Origin: Paucibacter sp. KCTC 42545
GTDB taxonomy: Bacteria > Pseudomonadota > Gammaproteobacteria > Burkholderiales > Burkholderiaceae_C
DNA: 64,000 nt
Direction of reading: 5' to 3'
NCBI RefSeq assembly: GCF_001477625.1
Contig: NZ_CP013692.1
Coordinates: forward strand, 124,001 to 188,000
Part shown: positions 36,379 to 44,584 of the stretch, one piece after another
How positions within the stretch are numbered: position 1 is the stretch's first letter
Layout of the letters: the number at the start of each line of letters is the position of its first letter
Notes under the pieces: model-generated
Database searches by the model: none
Seen by the model: only the letters and a program-made list of their open reading frames with translations
Told to the model about the DNA's origin: nothing
Position numbers and translations under genes: made by a program

Positions 36379-36669
36379 TCAGTCCGCGCCTGCTGGCGCT
36401 GATTCGCCCGTAGCGCCCGCTGTCGCCATATGCGCCTGCACCGCGATGCCGTACAAGGCCAACATGCCCATCACATGGCCGACGGCCACGCCGGGCTCAC
36501 CCGACTCGATGCGGCCTATGGTCTGCACATGCACGCCCAGCTTGGCAGCTGCCGCCGCCTGACCTTCGCCCGCCTGTAGTCGTGCCTGTTTGGCGGCTGC
36601 CCCCAAATCCTTGATGGATTGCAGTGCCTCAGCGCCAATGTCCAGAGAAACTCGTTTGCCTTGTGCCAT
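36379..36669 (-). CDS. XRE-family helix-turn-helix protein, HipB-like orphan
   Basis: 96 residues from the ATG at 36669; a longer in-frame start would add 18 residues. The central part is an XRE/Cro helix-turn-helix (LGAAAKQARLQAGEGQAAAAAKLGVHVQTIGRIESGEPGVAVGHVMGMLALYGI). This arrangement matches HipB-like or antitoxin-type regulators, but no HipA or other toxin gene is adjacent. It is convergent with the TolA-like gene. It may be a remnant of a toxin-antitoxin pair or a free-standing regulator. Confidence 0.7.
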   Translation of the reverse strand: MAQGKRVSLDIGAEALQSIKDLGAAAKQARLQAGEGQAAAAAKLGVHVQTIGRIESGEPGVAVGHVMGMLALYGIAVQAHMATAGATGESAPAGAD

Positions 36670-37149
36670 GCGGGCATTGTCGCTGCATGTGCTGCAGTCG
36701 AGATGTATCCCGCTTGCGCTCAATTAATTGCAGCCTTTGGGCTCCGGCAGCTTGGTGCCCGAAGCGGAAATTGAAAATGGGTTGACCAATTCACTCAGTC
36801 GACATGAAGCGGTCGTTCAATAGCACATTGGTCAGCAATTGCCGAATGATGAGGCTAGCCTGCCGCCACCCACTTTGCGCTTACGAACGACACGAACTGG
36901 CCGGCCGCGTGGGCCTCATCGCTGCCAGTAAGCTACCGTTGACCAAAACGATAGCCACGTTGATGGCGACCGTACTCTGGCCGGTCAAGGGCCAAGTTGG
37001 CGGCGGCTGTGGGGGCTCGACGGTCGCTCGTGTGGACCGCAGCCGGCTTGAACGTTTAGGCTGTCAAAAAACTCCTACAGCGGACCAACTCCGATTCACA
37101 AAGATGTGCATAACTCGTAAAATACGCAGACTAGATTGGGAGTCTACTT
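36670..37149. other. Intergenic region before the DUF6624 gene
   Basis: About 480 bases without a supported gene. An open frame at 36804-37172 (122 residues) shows no family or signal features and lacks a good ribosome site. The right part becomes less GC-rich and holds the promoter described at 37095-37123. Confidence 0.4.
37095..37123 (+). promoter_or_regulatory. Sigma-70-like promoter for the DUF6624 gene
   Basis: TTCACA (37095-37100) and TAAAAT (37118-37123) are spaced by 17 bases, a good match to the -35/-10 consensus. GGGAG at 37138-37142 is a ribosome binding site seven bases before the GTG at 37150. Confidence 0.6.
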
Positions 37150-37857
37150 GTGTCGCGCTACAAAGCCATTGATTGCCACGGGCTGGTGCTGCCGATAATG
37201 CTGTTGATTTCAAGTCAGGCACTGGCTGTGGAGGATGTTGCTACCGCAAGCAATATGCAGCATCACACATGCAACTGGTTGATTGAAGTAAAGCGCACAA
37301 ATACGTGGCTTGAGCGCGACCAACGGGAGCGCATCAAGATGGGCGAACTGTTTTTGACTGCCAAGAAGAATGGCACTGCTGTCAACCAGGAGGAGCGCAA
37401 GGCGATCTCCGAAAGGATGCATGCGACAGATGCCATCTTGCAAGGTGAATTGGAGGATTTGGTTGCCCGATGTGGATGGCCGACCACCACAGAGTTTGGT
37501 GACAAAGCGCCGCAGTACGCTGCGACCATCGTGCAACATGCGAGTCTGGAATTCCAACTCAAATACGAACCCTTGATGCGCGCCTCGGCCAACGCCAACG
37601 AATTACCGAAGCGGCTATGGGCCACATTGGATGATCGCATCCGTGTGCGGAAAAACTTGCCCCAGCGATATGGCACACAGCTGAAAACCGATGGCCCCGA
37701 ATTGACCCTTTGGCCCATTGAGGATGAAGAGCATCTGGATGAACGGCGAGCCGAAGTCGATATGGTGCCAGTGCCCATTTGCGCCTACCTGGGCATGTTT
37801 GATCAACCCATCAAATACAAAAAATGTGAATGGGGTGCGCCCGTCACCGCGCCCTGA
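37150..37857 (+). CDS. Secreted DUF6624-like protein
   Basis: 235 residues from a GTG at 37150. A signal peptide (GLVLPIMLLISSQALA) precedes a domain that resembles DUF6624: LQGELEDLVARCGWPTTTEFGDKAPQYAATIVQHA, FQLKYEPLMRASANANELPKRLWATLDDRIRVRKNLPQRYGTQ, and LWPIEDEEHLDERRAEVDMVPV. The family is of unknown function and is often found alone or near toxin-like genes. Codon use is less GC-biased than the neighbours, which fits recent acquisition. It stands alone with its own promoter. Confidence 0.7.
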   Translation: MSRYKAIDCHGLVLPIMLLISSQALAVEDVATASNMQHHTCNWLIEVKRTNTWLERDQRERIKMGELFLTAKKNGTAVNQEERKAISERMHATDAILQGELEDLVARCGWPTTTEFGDKAPQYAATIVQHASLEFQLKYEPLMRASANANELPKRLWATLDDRIRVRKNLPQRYGTQLKTDGPELTLWPIEDEEHLDERRAEVDMVPVPICAYLGMFDQPIKYKKCEWGAPVTAP

Positions 37858-38371
37858 GTTTTTTGCAGCCGCGCTGCGCCTATGAAACCAAGACTCCAGT
37901 CCCAGGCGGCCGAATGCGGCTCCGCCTGTTTGGCGATGGTCGCCAACGCCCAAGGCAAAGCAGTGGACTTGGCCAAATTCCCGCTGAAGGACATGTCGCA
38001 GGTAGAGCGGTCATGCGGCCCTCGAACGCGCCAATGACCTATCCCGGCAGTAGACGTCTTTCAGCCCCTAAAACTGGCTGACGGCAGCCAGCTTGTTGGT
38101 GAAGCTCAACGAGCTTCCGCTTTGGGCACGATCCAGGCCTTGGCGTCCGACTACAAGGTGCTCATAGCGGTCGACTGGCATTGCCAACCGCTCTTCGGCT
38201 TTCGACCCTGAGCTGCCTGCCGTGCCTCCGTGTTAGATGACTCTGAGGCAGCTCAACATCAATGCTCTGCAGCAATATCACGCCCGGCTTGTAAGGGACA
38301 GACGTACAAGCAGGAGAGCAGGCGTCGGGTAGCGTCCGCTCCAAGACTGAACCGTCGGGTCGTTCTGTCAA
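37858..38371. other. Decayed stretch between the DUF6624 gene and paiB
   Basis: About 510 bases without an intact gene. It holds the peptidase-C39-like remnant described at 37882-38211; beyond that, to 38371, no coding stretch was recognised. Confidence 0.5.
37882..38211 (+). pseudogene. Remnant of a peptidase C39-type bacteriocin exporter
   Basis: The first 51 codons from the ATG at 37882 read LQSQAAECGSACLAMVAN and then GKAVDLAKFPLKDMSQV. This is the start of a peptidase C39 domain: Gln and the ECGxAC active-site Cys are kept. C39 domains cleave double-glycine leader peptides at the N terminus of bacteriocin ABC exporters. The similarity stops within about 40 residues and a TGA follows at 38035. 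The same frame then stays open for 57 further codons (LADGSQLVGEAQRASALGTI and onward) that do not look like C39 and were not recognised. No membrane or ATPase domain follows. Confidence 0.55.
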
Positions 38372-38995
38372 TCAGGGGGCACCGCGCATGGCTCTCGACA
38401 GTTCGTCGTGGCCGCGCTCAGCCAGCGCATCGGCGGCAGAGAGCCGGTCGCGCATTTCCTTGTTCTGGCTGAGCTTTGACTTGCCCACCAGGGAAGTCAC
38501 GGCGATCTGGATACCAACGATATTGCGCAACATCGCGTCGATGAATTCGGGTGCGGAGTCCGTCATCTTCCACGGCTTCGGTTCGGCCGCATCATGCCGG
38601 CGGGTGAGCCGGGCGACCAGGCCGCGCACAAAGCGCTCGTCATCGTGAATCGTCAATGTGCCGTGCGCATGCACGACTTCGTAGTTCCAGGTCGGCACCT
38701 GGCGGTGCGCTTCATGCTTGCTGGGATACCAGTTCGGCGAGATATAGGCCTGCGCGCCGCGGAAGACCACCATCACCGGCGTGCCCGAGGGGCATCGCTG
38801 CCACAGCGTGTTGGCGCGCGCCACGTGGGCGGTCAGCGTGCCCAGTGCGCCGGTGGCCGGGTCGAATTCAAAGGGGAGGTGGTCGGCATCAAGGCCGGAG
38901 TCGCCATGCGTGACCAGCGCGCCAAGCGGGTGCTCGCGGACGATGCGGTGTAGCTCTGCGGGGTCGGTGATGGCGAAGTGTGCGGGGATATACAT
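38372..38995 (-). CDS. FMN-binding negative transcriptional regulator, PaiB family
   Basis: 207 residues from the ATG at 38995; upstream in-frame starts lack family character. PaiB signatures: the opening MYIPAHFAITDPAELHRIVREHPLGALVTH, HLPFEFDP, the FMN-site region HVARANTLWQ and YISPNWYPSKHEAHRQVPTWNYEVVHAHG, and IVGIQIAVTSLVGKSKLSQNK. The fold is a split-barrel FMN binder; Bacillus PaiB represses sporulation and protease genes, but a flavin-enzyme role is also possible. It is divergent from a MocR regulator with about 110 bases between, a recurrent pairing, so the MocR protein probably controls it. Confidence 0.88.
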   Translation of the reverse strand: MYIPAHFAITDPAELHRIVREHPLGALVTHGDSGLDADHLPFEFDPATGALGTLTAHVARANTLWQRCPSGTPVMVVFRGAQAYISPNWYPSKHEAHRQVPTWNYEVVHAHGTLTIHDDERFVRGLVARLTRRHDAAEPKPWKMTDSAPEFIDAMLRNIVGIQIAVTSLVGKSKLSQNKEMRDRLSAADALAERGHDELSRAMRGAP

Positions 38996-39062
38996 GTGAT
39001 GCAGCCGGGTGTGGGTGGTCATTGCCGAGGATGGCACTATCGAGTTCAACCGGCACAATGAC

Positions 39063-39097
39063 AAGATCCAGTTTTTGCTTTTATGGGTGGGCCAGTT
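39063..39097. promoter_or_regulatory. Candidate MocR operator between paiB and the second MocR gene
   Basis: The 12-mer AAACTGGATCTT lies on the minus strand at 39063-39074 and is identical to one in the gab control region (22027-22038). A second CCAGTT unit is at 39092-39097, about two helical turns away, giving the direct-repeat layout typical of MocR-family sites. Confidence 0.5.
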
Positions 39098-39104
39098 GAA
39101 ACCG

Positions 39105-40592
39105 ATGTCAGGGGCGCAGGCAGCTCGCGCGAACGGCGCAGGCCGGCGAATCTACGAACACATCCGCGCGCAGATCGCCGAGGGCATCTGGGGCGTCGGT
39201 GCCCGAGTGCCATCCACGCGCGCGCTTGCGGCGGAGCTAGGCGTATCGCGCACCACCGTCAGCGCGGCTTACGATCAGCTCGCCGCCGAGGGCTTTATCG
39301 TCACATCGCCGGGTCGGGCTGCGCGCGTGGCGGCGGTCGCTGCCGGCGCAAGCTTGGCAAACGGCACTCTCGCGCGACGAGCTACCAAGCACCGGCCGGC
39401 GAAGCTTTCGGCGTTCGGTCAGCGGCTTCAGGCGATGCGCTTCACACCCATGCCTGCGTCAGCGCCACTGCCCTTCGACTTCCTCTACGGCGCCGTCGGC
39501 GCACGTGACTTCCCGTCGATGAGCTGGCGCCGGGCCTACTTGGCGGCCATGTTGGACCTGCAGTCCCGCCTGTATTACGCACCGCCGGAAGGCGACGAGG
39601 GCTTGCGCCGGGCACTGGCCGGCTACTTGGGGCGGACTCGCGGCCTGCGCTGCCTGCCCGAGCAGATCGTCGTGGTGAATGGCTCGCAACAGGCCATTGA
39701 TCTGTGTGCGCGCGTGCTCCTCGATGCCGACGACACGTTCGTGTTCGAGGACCCGGGCTACTCGATGGCCCGACGCTGCTTCGAGGCCACCGGCGCACAA
39801 GGGCTGAACGTGCCTGTCGACGAGCATGGCCTGGTGACGCAAGACTTGCCCGACGATCACCGAGTTCGGCTGGCCTACGTGACGCCATCGCACCAATTTC
39901 CGCTGGGCGGCACGCTGCCGATCGCCCGTCGCCAAGAGCTGCTGGACTGGGCACGGCGGCAGTGCGCGTGGATTGTCGAGGACGACTACGACGGCGAGTT
40001 CCGCTATGGGCAACATCCCATCGATGCACTGGCTTCGCTGGATACCGACGGCCGCGTGATCTACGTGGGCACGTTTTCCAAGGCGCTGTCGCCGCAGCTG
40101 AGGCTGGGCTACCTCGTGCTGCCGACCGAACTGCAGGAGCCGTTCCAGAAAGCGAAACGACTGACAGATCGGCATGCGCCGGTGCTCGAGCAGCGCAGCA
40201 TGGCGGCACTGATCGACAGCGGCGCCTATGAACGCCATGTGCGGCGCATGCGGCGCGAGTATGAGCGCCGACGGGAGGCACTGTTAGGGGCCATAGCGCG
40301 CGAGTTGCCCCAGGGCACAGAGATCCTGGGCGCGGCCGCCGGTCTGCACGTCGTGATGCGGTTGCCCCTGACAGGCTTGGGCGCCGAGTTGGCGCTCATC
40401 ACCGCGGCCCGGCGCCGTGGGGTGGCTGTTTATCCCTTGTCCACATCTTTTGCCACCGACGCACGAAGTTCGCCGTCACAAGGCTCGGCCTTCGTACTTG
40501 GCTATGCCAGCCTCAGCAGCACCCAAATCGTGGAAGGCGTACGTTTGCTTGGCGAGGCGGTTCGCGAACTATCGGGAAGCGTCCTTGACTGA
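39105..40592 (+). CDS. MocR-family GntR regulator with aminotransferase domain
   Basis: 495 residues from the ATG at 39105; an upstream in-frame start would overlap the operator-like region. The GntR winged helix (IYEHIRAQIAEGIWGVGARVPSTRALAAELGVSRTTVSAAYDQLAAEGFIVTSPG) is joined by a linker to a PLP aminotransferase-like domain with IVEDDYDGEFRYG and the PLP-lysine motif GTFSKALSPQLRLGYLVLP. It is divergent from paiB. The PdxR-like subclass controls vitamin B6 synthesis in other bacteria, but no pdx genes are near. It is the second MocR protein in the window. Confidence 0.9.
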   Translation: MSGAQAARANGAGRRIYEHIRAQIAEGIWGVGARVPSTRALAAELGVSRTTVSAAYDQLAAEGFIVTSPGRAARVAAVAAGASLANGTLARRATKHRPAKLSAFGQRLQAMRFTPMPASAPLPFDFLYGAVGARDFPSMSWRRAYLAAMLDLQSRLYYAPPEGDEGLRRALAGYLGRTRGLRCLPEQIVVVNGSQQAIDLCARVLLDADDTFVFEDPGYSMARRCFEATGAQGLNVPVDEHGLVTQDLPDDHRVRLAYVTPSHQFPLGGTLPIARRQELLDWARRQCAWIVEDDYDGEFRYGQHPIDALASLDTDGRVIYVGTFSKALSPQLRLGYLVLPTELQEPFQKAKRLTDRHAPVLEQRSMAALIDSGAYERHVRRMRREYERRREALLGAIARELPQGTEILGAAAGLHVVMRLPLTGLGAELALITAARRRGVAVYPLSTSFATDARSSPSQGSAFVLGYASLSSTQIVEGVRLLGEAVRELSGSVLD

Positions 40593-40861
40593 GTGATTCC
40601 CATGATTGCAGGCCCATCGGCTACGGGCCTGTGATGCGAACGAGGCAACGCAAAAGATCCGTTCCATCTATGTGCGAGATCCAGATTCCAAGCGCATCGA
40701 AATTTCTGAATTGGCCTGATGGTGGGACAGCTCAAACGATCAAGGCGACTGCTGGACGAGTGTCTGTTCCACGAAGTGGCGAACTAGTGCTTTGGGTACG
40801 AAACTGCCGCCCGATTTGCGCATGAGAGGGTCAGTGCGCGCTTGTGCATGAACGTCGAGCC

Positions 40862-42874
40862 TTAGGGCGCAGCTGCCTTGCCACGCCAAAACGCCACATC
40901 AATCAGCTGTTCAGCCCCACTGCGCTCGTTCACCAGCCAGAACTGGCGACCGTCTGCGCTCAAGCGGCTGACCTCCCCAGTGTGCCGCCCGGCTTGCACC
41001 CGCTGGCCCAGGGCGTTAGCGGGGAAGCTGGCTTGGCGTGCCAGCTGCAGCAGGGGGATGGCTTCGCGCCTGTCGCCCGCCAGGCGCTGGCGCTGCACGA
41101 TGGGTGCGAGCAAGGGGTTGCTGGCGTCGGCCGCTGACAGATAAACCAGCACCTTGGCCTGGGCGCGGCTCAGCGCCACATTGATCAGGCGGCGGGCCTC
41201 TTCGCTTTGCAGAAAAGGCTGGCTGCCGTCCACCGGGTCGAAGAAGAGCAGGGCTGCTTCGCTGCCTTGGGCGCGGTGCACGGTGCTGACTTTGACTGTG
41301 TCCGGCACGCCTTGCGCCTGCAGGCATTGGCGCAGCAGGGCGCGTTGGGCGCGGAAAGGCGTCAGCACGATCAGCTCATGGGCTTGCCACTGCTCGCTGT
41401 TCAGCGCGGCGGCGATTTCCTTGGCAATCGCTTCGGCCGATTCGCGGCGCAGCGGGCCGCGGGCGGCGGCGCTCCAGGCGCCTTGGCTGGCGACGTGCTG
41501 CATTTGCACATGGGTGTCGGCGCTGATGTCACCCAGCGGGCGCTTGCGCTCAGCCAGCCAGGCGGGGGAGGCTTGCGCATCGGCGGCCACTTGCAGGGCG
41601 CCGTCGTAAAACATCTCGCTGACCAAGTCGCAAATCGGCCCTGCCATGCGCGACTGCTCGTTCAGCAGCGCCACGGCGGGGCCGCGCATGGGGCTTTCGG
41701 CGAAGGCGGATCGGCCTAGCCAGCGGCGCGCGCCGCGCTCGGGGCTGCGTTGCACGGGGGAGAGCTGCTGTGGGTCACCGGCGAACAAGCGGCAGCGGCC
41801 CAGCGGCATCAGGGCCAAGGCATGGGCCAGGCTGACCTGGCTGGCTTCGTCGAACACCAGCAGATCGAATGGCGGCGCATCGTCGGGCGCCAACTCGCGC
41901 AGGGTCTTGAGCGTGAAGGCGGCGCGAGTGGTCGTCATGCTGGCCAGGCGGCAGCGGCGCAGCACTTGCAGCGAGGCGCTGCGCAGGGCTTCGCGCAAAG
42001 CGGCCACGCGGTCGGCCCAGGCTTTGAGTTGCTGTGCGTCGCGGCTGGCGGGGCGGGCGGCTTCGGCGCGGGCGAGTTGGCTGATCAGGTCTTGGTCGGT
42101 GGTGGGGATCAGGTGTTCGCGCCCGGCGTAGGCGGCGGCGTCGAAGCGGGTGCCCAGGCGTTGCACGCTGCTGCGCAGGGCCTCGCGGCGGCCTTTTTGC
42201 AAGGCTTTGTCCACCGCCAGCGTGGCCAGGTCCACGGCCTGGTTGGTGGTGGACAGCAGCAGCACGCGGGCCTCGGGGCGGCGTTCGAGGTATTCGGCCA
42301 GCAGCACGCCCAGGGTGGTGGTTTTGCCGGTGCCCGGCGGGCCCCACAGAAAAGCGCTGCTGTAGTCCACCAGCGGCAGTGCCTGGCGCTGCGCCGGGCG
42401 CAACCAGCGAAAGGGCGCGCCGGTCAGGGCTGGGCCCTCGTCCACGCGCTGCGGCTGCGCCAAGTCGGGCAAGCAGGCCAGCGCGCGCTCGGCCCAGGGC
42501 GTGTCCCACCAAGCATCGGCCACGGCGCTGAGAAAGCGGCTGGGGTAGAGCCGGATCAGGCAGTCCGGCCCGGGCGGCGGGCAGCTGGCGTTTTGCAGCA
42601 GCAGCTGATCATCCTCGGCCAAGACCGCCAGCACCGTGGCGCCCCCTTTGACCGGCGCGCCCCACCAGGCGGAGGCGCCGTCCAGGCTGGCGTCCAGCAG
42701 CGCGTGGGCCGAGGCTTGGCCGGGGCGCTGGCCTTCGGCGTAGACGTAACCGGCTTCCAGCGTGACGCGCCAGAGCTGGCCTTCGCGCTCGCTGCGCAAC
42801 ACCTTGAAGTCGTAAAACTCGGGCGTGGCCGCCAGCTCGGCGTCCAGCGCCGCACGCAGATCGGCAAGGCTCAT
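40862..42874 (-). CDS. Superfamily 1 (Upf1/DNA2-like) helicase
   Basis: 670 residues. Helicase motifs in order: Walker A LWGPPGTGKTTT, motif Ia LLLSTTNQAVDLA, Walker B LLVFDEASQV, motif III LFAGDPQQLSPVQRS, LNEQSRM (motif IV), VLTPFRAQRALL, VSTVHRAQGSEAALLFFD (motif V), and NVALSRAQAKVLVYLS (motif VI). The arrangement matches AAA_11/AAA_12 helicases of the Upf1-like branch. An N-terminal region of 150 residues may bind nucleic acid. No nuclease or defence partner is adjacent, so the role could be general DNA/RNA maintenance or stand-alone defence. Confidence 0.92.
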   Translation of the reverse strand: MSLADLRAALDAELAATPEFYDFKVLRSEREGQLWRVTLEAGYVYAEGQRPGQASAHALLDASLDGASAWWGAPVKGGATVLAVLAEDDQLLLQNASCPPPGPDCLIRLYPSRFLSAVADAWWDTPWAERALACLPDLAQPQRVDEGPALTGAPFRWLRPAQRQALPLVDYSSAFLWGPPGTGKTTTLGVLLAEYLERRPEARVLLLSTTNQAVDLATLAVDKALQKGRREALRSSVQRLGTRFDAAAYAGREHLIPTTDQDLISQLARAEAARPASRDAQQLKAWADRVAALREALRSASLQVLRRCRLASMTTTRAAFTLKTLRELAPDDAPPFDLLVFDEASQVSLAHALALMPLGRCRLFAGDPQQLSPVQRSPERGARRWLGRSAFAESPMRGPAVALLNEQSRMAGPICDLVSEMFYDGALQVAADAQASPAWLAERKRPLGDISADTHVQMQHVASQGAWSAAARGPLRRESAEAIAKEIAAALNSEQWQAHELIVLTPFRAQRALLRQCLQAQGVPDTVKVSTVHRAQGSEAALLFFDPVDGSQPFLQSEEARRLINVALSRAQAKVLVYLSAADASNPLLAPIVQRQRLAGDRREAIPLLQLARQASFPANALGQRVQAGRHTGEVSRLSADGRQFWLVNERSGAEQLIDVAFWRGKAAAP

Positions 42875-43060
42875 GACTTGGGGGCGAAGGGCTTAGTGAA
42901 GGCCAGGGATTTGGTTTGGGCAGCCGCAGAGGCAACAGCGGCCAGGGGAATGCGATGGCGTGGGAAGGGCGGCACTATAGCCGGGTCACCCAGCCCGCAG
43001 AGTCGCTTGCCAGCCAATCTGCAAGGCCGATTACCTGCAGAAAAGCCGCCGCCAAAGAAT

Positions 43061-43081
43061 ATTTGCTGCACTGCAGCAAAT
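43061..43081. promoter_or_regulatory. PhaR-type operator: perfect 21-base palindrome
   Basis: Arm ATTTGCTGCA, a central C and the exact reverse complement. The core CTGC-ACT-GCAG fits the CTGC-N3-GCAG form described for PhaR, which represses phasin genes until PHA granules titrate it. Further TTGCATTGCAG (43087-43097) and GCTGCACCGCA (43123-43133) repeats lie downstream, overlapping the promoter. Confidence 0.75.
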
Positions 43082-43086
43082 TTCGC

Positions 43087-43114
43087 TTGCATTGCAGGAT
43101 TTCGCCCTTACTAT
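43087..43114 (+). promoter_or_regulatory. Candidate phaP promoter
   Basis: TTGCAT (43087-43092) and TACTAT (43109-43114) are spaced by 16 bases. The -35 lies inside a TGCA repeat next to the palindrome, so bound PhaR would block it. Confidence 0.55.
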
Positions 43115-43179
43115 TGATTCATGCTGCACCGCAACATATCTTGTTTTCCGGATTGCAGCTCAAACCCTTTGGAGCTCGC

Positions 43180-43725
43180 ATGAACAACCCATCCGCAGAA
43201 CAATTCCTGAACGCCGCCAAGACCGCCATGGCCGATATGAGCAGCATGGCCGCCACCAGCCTGGCTGGCTTTGAAAAGCTGGTTGAGCTGAATCTGTCTG
43301 TCGCCAAGTCGGCCATGGCCGAATCGGCCGAACAGATGCAAGCCGTGATGGCCGCCAAGGCCCCGCAAGATTTGAGCGCCGTCGCCGGCCAGGTGCAGCC
43401 TTTGGCTGAGAAGGCTGCCGCTTACGGTCGCGCCGTGGCGGAAATCGTCACCGAAACCGGTACCGCCCTGAGCAAGGCTGCCGAAGGCAAGTTTGCCGAA
43501 GTGCAAAGCCAGGCCGCCGCCAGCATCGAAGCTGCCCTGAAGCAAGCCCCAGCCGGCAGCGAGACAGCAGTGTCCGCATTCAAGACGGCCATGAGCGCCG
43601 GTCAGTCGGCCCTGGAAACGGCGCAAGCCCAAACCAAGCAAGCCGTTGAAACCGCCAGCAAGGGCTTTGCCACTGCCACCGAGATGGCCGTCAAGGCCTC
43701 GCATTCGGCCAGCAAGGGCAAGTAA
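43180..43725 (+). CDS. phaP: Phasin (PHA granule-associated protein)
   Basis: 181 residues from the ATG at 43180, GGAG six bases upstream. Phasin_2/PhaP1 pattern: NPSAEQFLNAAKTAMADMSSMAATSLAGFEKLVELNLSVAKSAMAESAEQMQAVMAAKAPQDLSAV, AYGRAVAEIVTETGTALSKAAEGKFAEVQ, and a long Ala/Lys-rich amphipathic helix. It coats PHA granules and limits their size. The operator palindrome upstream fits PhaR control. It is monocistronic, ends in a strong terminator, and is unlinked from phaC at 29 kb. Confidence 0.93.
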   Translation: MNNPSAEQFLNAAKTAMADMSSMAATSLAGFEKLVELNLSVAKSAMAESAEQMQAVMAAKAPQDLSAVAGQVQPLAEKAAAYGRAVAEIVTETGTALSKAAEGKFAEVQSQAAASIEAALKQAPAGSETAVSAFKTAMSAGQSALETAQAQTKQAVETASKGFATATEMAVKASHSASKGK

Positions 43726-43770
43726 GCCAACTGTGATCCAGCGCTAACCGTCTAGCCTGGACATGAAAAG

Positions 43771-43796
43771 AAAACGCCCCGCTTGCGGGGCGTTTC
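43771..43796 (+). terminator. Rho-independent terminator of phaP
   Basis: AAACGCCCCG pairs with CGGGGCGTTT with a four-base loop (CTTG), 45 bases after the phaP stop. A-rich before and T-rich after the stem, a textbook intrinsic terminator. Confidence 0.9.
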
Positions 43797-43877
43797 TCAT
43801 TGCGGCAAGCCTTGTCGCTTCAGCCTCCAAGAGCTGCGCCGGCTGGGTCGCTTGAAGGCCGCCTTTACAATTGCCGT

Positions 43878-44357
43878 GTGAACACCTTCATCCGCATCGC
43901 TCTGGCTTGGCTGCTGGCGCTGGCAATTCCCGTTCAGGGCATTGCGGCGACGGCCATGCTGATGTGCGCGCCCAGCCATGCTGGGGCGGGGGTGATGGCC
44001 GAGCCGCTGAGTGAGGCTAGCCCTTCGGCTCAACACGCCGCGATGTTGGCGGACTGCCTGGACGAGCAAGAGGCCGAGATGGCTGCTGCAGCCGCTGCGC
44101 TGTTCGACCATTGCGGCCAGGCCGATCAAGCTGAGCAGGCCGACCATCACGCGCCAGGCCAGGACGGCCATCAAAAAGCGCAAGGCCATTGCAGCGCCTG
44201 TGCCGCTTGCTGCGGCGTGGCAGTGATCGGCCAAGCGCTTCTGAGCCTGCCCGTGCTGCAGACCACCGGGATGGCACAGATCAGCCCCCTGCCGCAAAGC
44301 CATGACCGCGAACTCTGCGGTGGCATCGAGCGGCCGCCGCGACCCGCGCGCGCCTGA
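43878..44357 (+). CDS. Secreted Cys/His-rich protein of the copper cluster
   Basis: 159 residues from a GTG at 43878 that opens on a signal peptide (NTFIRIALAWLLALAIPVQGIAATA). The mature part has potential metal ligands: a Met/Cys segment (MLMCAPSHAG), DHCGQADQAEQADHHAPGQDGHQ and a HCSACAACCG cluster. It resembles small exported proteins found at the head of copper or cation-efflux operons in Burkholderiales, but no named family was recognised. It is the first gene before the TolC-like, multicopper oxidase, DUF411 and CusF-like genes, about 230 bases upstream, so a metal-sequestering role is an inference. Confidence 0.65.
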   Translation: MNTFIRIALAWLLALAIPVQGIAATAMLMCAPSHAGAGVMAEPLSEASPSAQHAAMLADCLDEQEAEMAAAAAALFDHCGQADQAEQADHHAPGQDGHQKAQGHCSACAACCGVAVIGQALLSLPVLQTTGMAQISPLPQSHDRELCGGIERPPRPARA

Positions 44358-44584
44358 TTGCCGCGTCGCCCGGCCCAGGGTGTCATCCTGGCCCGGCAAA
44401 GTATCTTTCGACTCTCTCGCATGCTTGGCTGCGGCGTCTCGCCGCACGGGCAGCCGCATTCGCAATGGCATGCGCTGCTGTTTTGGCAAGCTCACGATGC
44501 CGGTTTGGCGCTGAGGCGTTGATCCCCGGCGCATGCCCGTGACTTGCCCCATGCGACGAAGAACTCGTATGAAAGGACATCTTG

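Larger units (their letters stand above)
42875..43179. other. Control region between the helicase and phasin genes
   Basis: About 300 bases without a gene. The left half shows nothing notable. The right half contains the perfect PhaR-type palindrome and promoter of phaP (see those entries). Confidence 0.6.

Noticed and set aside
36804..37172. A 122-codon frame before the DUF6624 gene
   Set aside because: No ribosome site, no family, unusual composition, and its end overlaps the promoter and start of the DUF6624 gene.
40631..40825. A 64-codon frame between the MocR gene and the helicase
   Set aside because: No family, signal peptide or ribosome site.
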